A DNA stretch of 64,000 nt from Bradyrhizobium sp. CCGUVB4N. Lineage in GTDB: Bacteria; Pseudomonadota; Alphaproteobacteria; Rhizobiales; Xanthobacteraceae. The notes below the pieces were generated by a model that was not told the DNA's origin, made no database searches, and worked only from the letters and a program-made list of their open reading frames with translations. The stretch covers positions 7,502,001 through 7,566,000 of the forward strand of contig NZ_JANADP010000001.1 in the NCBI RefSeq assembly GCF_024199945.1. The letters run 5' to 3'. This document shows, in pieces, positions 61,160 to 64,000 of this stretch; the first letter of the stretch is position 1, and each line of letters starts with the position of its first letter. A program made the translations under genes and the position numbers.

Positions 61160-62143
61160 TTACGGCGTAGCCCGGATCCGGGCGAGCAGATCCTTGCCGA
61201 AGCGCTTCTCGAATTCGGGCTCCAATGGCTTCACGGCATCGATGAAGGGCTGGCGGTCGACCTTCTCGGTGATCTCCATGCCGCCCTTGCGAAGCTCCTC
61301 GATCTTCTTCGCCTCTTCCGCGACGCCACTCTTCCAGGTCGCCTCCGCGCCGGCCTTTGCTGCGGCGATGATGGCGGCCTGGTCCGCGGGCGCGAGGGCC
61401 TGGAACACTTCGCGATTGGCGACGAAAGCAATGGGGGCGAAGAAATGACCGGTGAGGCTGGCGTATTTTTGCACCTCCTCGAGATGGCTGGCGGCGATTG
61501 TCGCGACCGGGTTCTCCTGCCCATCGATGCGGCCGTCCTTCAGCGCGGAATACACCAGCGTGAACTCCATCGGCACGACCTCGGCGCCGAGCGCCTTGAA
61601 GGTCATCTGATAGACCTCGTTCGGCAGGACGCGGATCTTCAACCCCTGGAGGTCGGCGGGCGAATGAATCGGTCGCTTCGAATTGGTGACATTGCGAAAG
61701 CCCTGCTTGCCGATCGCGAGCAGCACCAACCCCTTGTCGGCGAAATGCTTGGCGAACAGGGCGCCAACCGGCCCGTCCGCAACCGCCTTGGCTTGCGCGG
61801 CATCGCGGAAGAGAAAGGGAACGTCGAAGACGCCGAATTCAGGAACGGCGGAGCTGACCACCGAGCCCGACAGCGTCGCCATGTCGACCACACCGCTGCG
61901 CATTGCGGCCAGGATCGCCGTCTCGCTGCCCAAGGCGTTGCCGGCCCGCGCATCGAGGATGATTCGTCCCTGCGCGACCTCGGCAAGCTTGCGGCGAAAT
62001 TCGTCCGAGCCGATCTGCTGCGGCGACTGCGGCGAGCCGTTGTACACCAGCGACACCATCTGCGTCGCGGCAGCCGACGGCCGAACGGCAAGACACAACA
62101 ATGCCAGCGCCGTGCTGGCCACACCAATATAGAATCGCTTCAT
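61160..62143 (-). CDS. TRAP transporter DctP-type substrate-binding protein, orphan
   Basis: The 327-residue periplasmic binding protein has a signal peptide (1-26, ending SAAAT) and DctP-family blocks: GSDEFRRKLAEVAQGRIILD, GNALGSETAILAAMRSGVVD, GLKIRVLPNEVYQMTFKALG and PMEFTLVYSALKDGRIDGQE. These proteins bind C4-dicarboxylates or other organic acids. No DctM or DctQ membrane gene is nearby; instead the next gene, 16 bp downstream, encodes a chemoreceptor. ATG at 62143 has GAGG upstream. Confidence 0.92.
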   Translation of the reverse strand: MKRFYIGVASTALALLCLAVRPSAAATQMVSLVYNGSPQSPQQIGSDEFRRKLAEVAQGRIILDARAGNALGSETAILAAMRSGVVDMATLSGSVVSSAVPEFGVFDVPFLFRDAAQAKAVADGPVGALFAKHFADKGLVLLAIGKQGFRNVTNSKRPIHSPADLQGLKIRVLPNEVYQMTFKALGAEVVPMEFTLVYSALKDGRIDGQENPVATIAASHLEEVQKYASLTGHFFAPIAFVANREVFQALAPADQAAIIAAAKAGAEATWKSGVAEEAKKIEELRKGGMEITEKVDRQPFIDAVKPLEPEFEKRFGKDLLARIRATP

Positions 62144-62231
62144 CGCCCTCTTCCCCAAGCGAGGCGACGATAGCCAGATAAGCTATATGAACTGTTAACC
62201 TAGATTCCAGGCGGTGCCCGAGCGCCGCAAG

Positions 62232-62741
62232 TCAGCTCCCGGAACGGCTCTCCGCGCTCTTGCGCCGATACGCGAGCAGCAGCGCGATCATCGAGCCGAA
62301 GAAATAGCCGGCGGTAGCGCCCGAGATGGCGCGGCCGACGATGATGGCCACCGCGCGGTCGCCCGCATCGATCGCAGAGATCACGCTCACCGTGTACTGC
62401 AGAGTGAAAACGACGAGATTGCGGATCAGTGCGAACGCGCTGCCCGGACGGATGATTTCTCCGGTCTTGTGATCCACGTCGAACGGACGCGGCGTCAGCA
62501 CGCCGAGAGGCAGAAGCACGAGGGCCGCCACGATCCACGCGACGATCGGCCATTGGGTATCCTGCTGCCCGAAGCCGATCCGCGAGACGCCCCAGACGAT
62601 GAACACGATGGGCACGATCAGCGCGCGCCAGATCGCGACCTTGCGCGGCTGCATCGCCTTGATGCCCTGCCAGACCAGGTAAGCGAGCAGGATCCAGACC
62701 CAGGGCGGCGTATGGATCAGGATCTGATAGGCGAACATCAT
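62232..62741 (-). CDS. Small integral membrane protein (DUF6622-like)
   Basis: The 169-residue product starts MMFAYQILIHTPPWVWILLA and has about five membrane segments: ~11-28, ~37-54, ~62-83, ~105-125 and ~135-158. It resembles the DUF6622 group of four- or five-span proteins of unknown function; the family call is tentative. Two adjacent ATGs (62741, 62738) are possible starts, with GGAGG upstream. It lies 13 bp after the polyamine permease gene on the same strand and may be co-transcribed. Confidence 0.6.
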   Translation of the reverse strand: MMFAYQILIHTPPWVWILLAYLVWQGIKAMQPRKVAIWRALIVPIVFIVWGVSRIGFGQQDTQWPIVAWIVAALVLLPLGVLTPRPFDVDHKTGEIIRPGSAFALIRNLVVFTLQYTVSVISAIDAGDRAVAIIVGRAISGATAGYFFGSMIALLLAYRRKSAESRSGS

Positions 62742-62754
62742 GACGACCTCCGGA

Positions 62755-63567
62755 TCACAGCGGTGCTGCGCTCTCGCCCTGCGAGCTCGACAGCTTCGAG
62801 GCAAGCGAGGCGATGACGATGACGACCGCGATCAGGGCGATCACCAGCGTGCAGATCGCATTGATCTCGGGCTTCACGCCCAGCCGCACCTCGGAATAGA
62901 TCCGGATCGGCAGCGTCGCCGAGCCGGGCCCGGTGGTGAAGCTCGCAATCACGAGATCGTCGAGCGAGAGGGTGAAGGCGAGCATCCATCCGGCGACGAT
63001 CGCGGGCGCGATCAGCGGCAGCGTCACTGACAGAAAGGCCCGAACGGGCGCGCAGCCGAGGTCCATCGCCGCCTCCTCCAGCGAGCGGTCGAGCGAACCG
63101 AGGCGCGACTGCACCACGACGGCAACGAAGCACATCGTCAGCGTGGTGTGGGCAATCGTCACGGTCCAAAAGCCGCGCTCGGCGTTCAGCGCCACGAACA
63201 GCAGCAACAGCGACAATCCCGTGATCACCTCCGGCATCACCAGCGGCGCATAGAGCATGCCGGAGAACAGCGTGCGGCCGCGAAAGCGTTCGCCACGCGA
63301 CAGCGCCACCGCGGCCAGCGTACCGATCAGCGTGGCGATGGTCGCGGACGCAACCGCGACCCGCAGGCTCATCCAGGACGCCTCGATCATGGCCCGGTCG
63401 GCAAAGAGCTCGCGATACCAGCGCAGCGACCAGCCGCCCCACACCGTCACCAGCCGCGAGGCATTGAAGGAATAGATGACGAGAATGAGGATCGGCAGAT
63501 AGAGGAAGCCGAGGCCGAGCGCGAGCGAAGCGATGTTGAAGCGGGACAGGCGGGAGAATTTGCGCAT
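62755..63567 (-). CDS. potI: Polyamine-type ABC transporter permease (PotI-like)
   Basis: The 270-residue permease has six spans and the EAA loop (LEEAAMDLGCAPVRAFLSVT). The segment LAFTLSLDDLVIASFTTGPG is characteristic of PotC/PotI polyamine permeases. It starts two bases after the stop of a PotH-type permease, and the usual potF and potG genes would lie beyond the window edge. The transporter probably imports putrescine or another polyamine from the periplasm. Confidence 0.88.
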   Translation of the reverse strand: MRKFSRLSRFNIASLALGLGFLYLPILILVIYSFNASRLVTVWGGWSLRWYRELFADRAMIEASWMSLRVAVASATIATLIGTLAAVALSRGERFRGRTLFSGMLYAPLVMPEVITGLSLLLLFVALNAERGFWTVTIAHTTLTMCFVAVVVQSRLGSLDRSLEEAAMDLGCAPVRAFLSVTLPLIAPAIVAGWMLAFTLSLDDLVIASFTTGPGSATLPIRIYSEVRLGVKPEINAICTLVIALIAVVIVIASLASKLSSSQGESAAPL

Positions 63568-63568
63568 C

Positions 63569-64000
63569 TCACCGCTCCTCCAATTGCCGCCGCTGCAGCC
63601 GCTCGTAGAGCAGCAGCGGTAGCAGCAGCACCACCAGCAGCACGATCGCCGCGCTCGAGGCGACCGGCCAATCCTTGTTGGTGAAGAATTCGAGCCACAG
63701 GGTCTGGCCGATCATCAGCGAATTGGAGCCGGCGAGAAGATCCGGGATCACGAACTCGCCGACGATCGGGATGAAGCACAACAGCACGCCGGCACCGACG
63801 CCTGGCAGTGACAGCGGGAAGGTCACCAGCCAGAACACCTGCCATGGCGGCGCACCGAGGTCGCTTGCGGCCTCCTCCAATGCCGGCTCCATCTTGGCGA
63901 GCGTGGCGTAGAGCGGCAGGATCATGAACGGCAGATAGGAATAGACGATGCCGATATACATCGCGGTATCGGTGGACAGCCACACCACCGGCTCGCCGAC
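63569..64000 (-). CDS. potH: Polyamine-type ABC transporter permease (PotH-like), 5' end cut by window edge
   Basis: The frame is open from the window edge to the stop at 63569, giving 143 residues of the C-terminal half. It contains the EAA loop (LEEAASDLGAPPWQVFWLVT) and a PotB/PotH-type segment (VLLCFIPIVGEFVIPDLLAG). It is the partner of the PotI-type permease 1 bp downstream. The N-terminal spans and start lie outside the window. Confidence 0.87.
   Translation of the reverse strand, partial: VGEPVVWLSTDTAMYIGIVYSYLPFMILPLYATLAKMEPALEEAASDLGAPPWQVFWLVTFPLSLPGVGAGVLLCFIPIVGEFVIPDLLAGSNSLMIGQTLWLEFFTNKDWPVASSAAIVLLVVLLLPLLLYERLQRRQLEER

Noticed and set aside
1..64000. tRNA, rRNA, phage or conjugation genes
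   Set aside because: Looked for by eye along both strands and none was recognised; attachment sites also could not be supported without an integrase or tRNA.

Overview
The window is high-GC alphaproteobacterial DNA from one continuous chromosome segment. It most likely comes from Bradyrhizobium, in the B. japonicum/diazoefficiens group. The evidence is a napEDABC operon with a perfect FixK/FNR-type box, an hmu haem-uptake locus with a hemP/hmuP-type gene and an IsdG-like haem-degrading enzyme, and an adjacent nnrS/nnrR-hemN-nirK-nirV block. Intergenic palindromes of the kind common in this genus are also scattered through it. No rRNA, tRNA, CRISPR array, transposase or integrase was seen.

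Layout. 1-3.6 kb (minus strand): a LuxR-type regulator cut by the window edge, a DUF2200 protein, a luciferase-like monooxygenase and a membrane-anchored AraC-type regulator. 3.7-8.0 kb: FixK box and napEDABC, the periplasmic nitrate reductase. 8-13.7 kb: RecD-like helicase, HD-domain protein, exported TPR/caspase-fold protein, msrA-msrB and a DUF3309 peptide. 13.8-19.5 kb: small conserved proteins, two tandem secreted four-cysteine proteins, a proline-rich membrane protein and purA. 19.9-25.4 kb: two EamA transporters flanking a DUF1330 gene, an orphan TctC/Bug-type binding protein and a chemoreceptor. 25.7-32.6 kb: 2-hydroxyacid dehydrogenase, a carbohydrate-type ABC importer without an ATPase, a Tat-exported MBL hydrolase and a phytase-like esterase. 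32.8-41.5 kb: haem uptake (tonB-exbD-exbB-hutX-hmuQ-hmuR, divergent from hmuP-hmuT-hmuU-hmuV). 41.7-45.4 kb: a MuiA-like protein, a FixJ-like protein lacking the phospho-acceptor Asp, and a divergent AraC regulator. 45.4-51.4 kb: nnrS, nnrR, a DUF1858 protein, hemN, nirK and nirV. 51.5-64 kb: GNAT, scoA/scoB, an AsmA protein, a second ATPase-less ABC importer, a chemoreceptor paired with an orphan TRAP binding protein, a small membrane protein and two polyamine-type permeases, the last cut by the window edge.

How it works together. The strongest theme is low-oxygen nitrogen-oxide respiration. Nitrate is reduced by Nap and nitrite by NirK. NirV, NnrS and the NO-responsive-type regulator NnrR sit beside nirK, and oxygen-independent haem synthesis (HemN) plus haem import supply cofactor or iron. 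Sites of the form TTG-N8-CAA lie upstream of napE, between nnrS and nnrR, upstream of the DUF1858 gene, and twice between hemN and nirK, which suggests one FixK2/NnrR-type regulon. The second theme is solute uptake coupled to taxis: two ABC importers lacking their own ATPase and two orphan binding proteins next to chemoreceptor genes. No clearly new defence or mobile system was found. The most unusual items are the paired Cys-motif proteins, the degenerate receiver, the binding protein-chemoreceptor operon and the repeat family.
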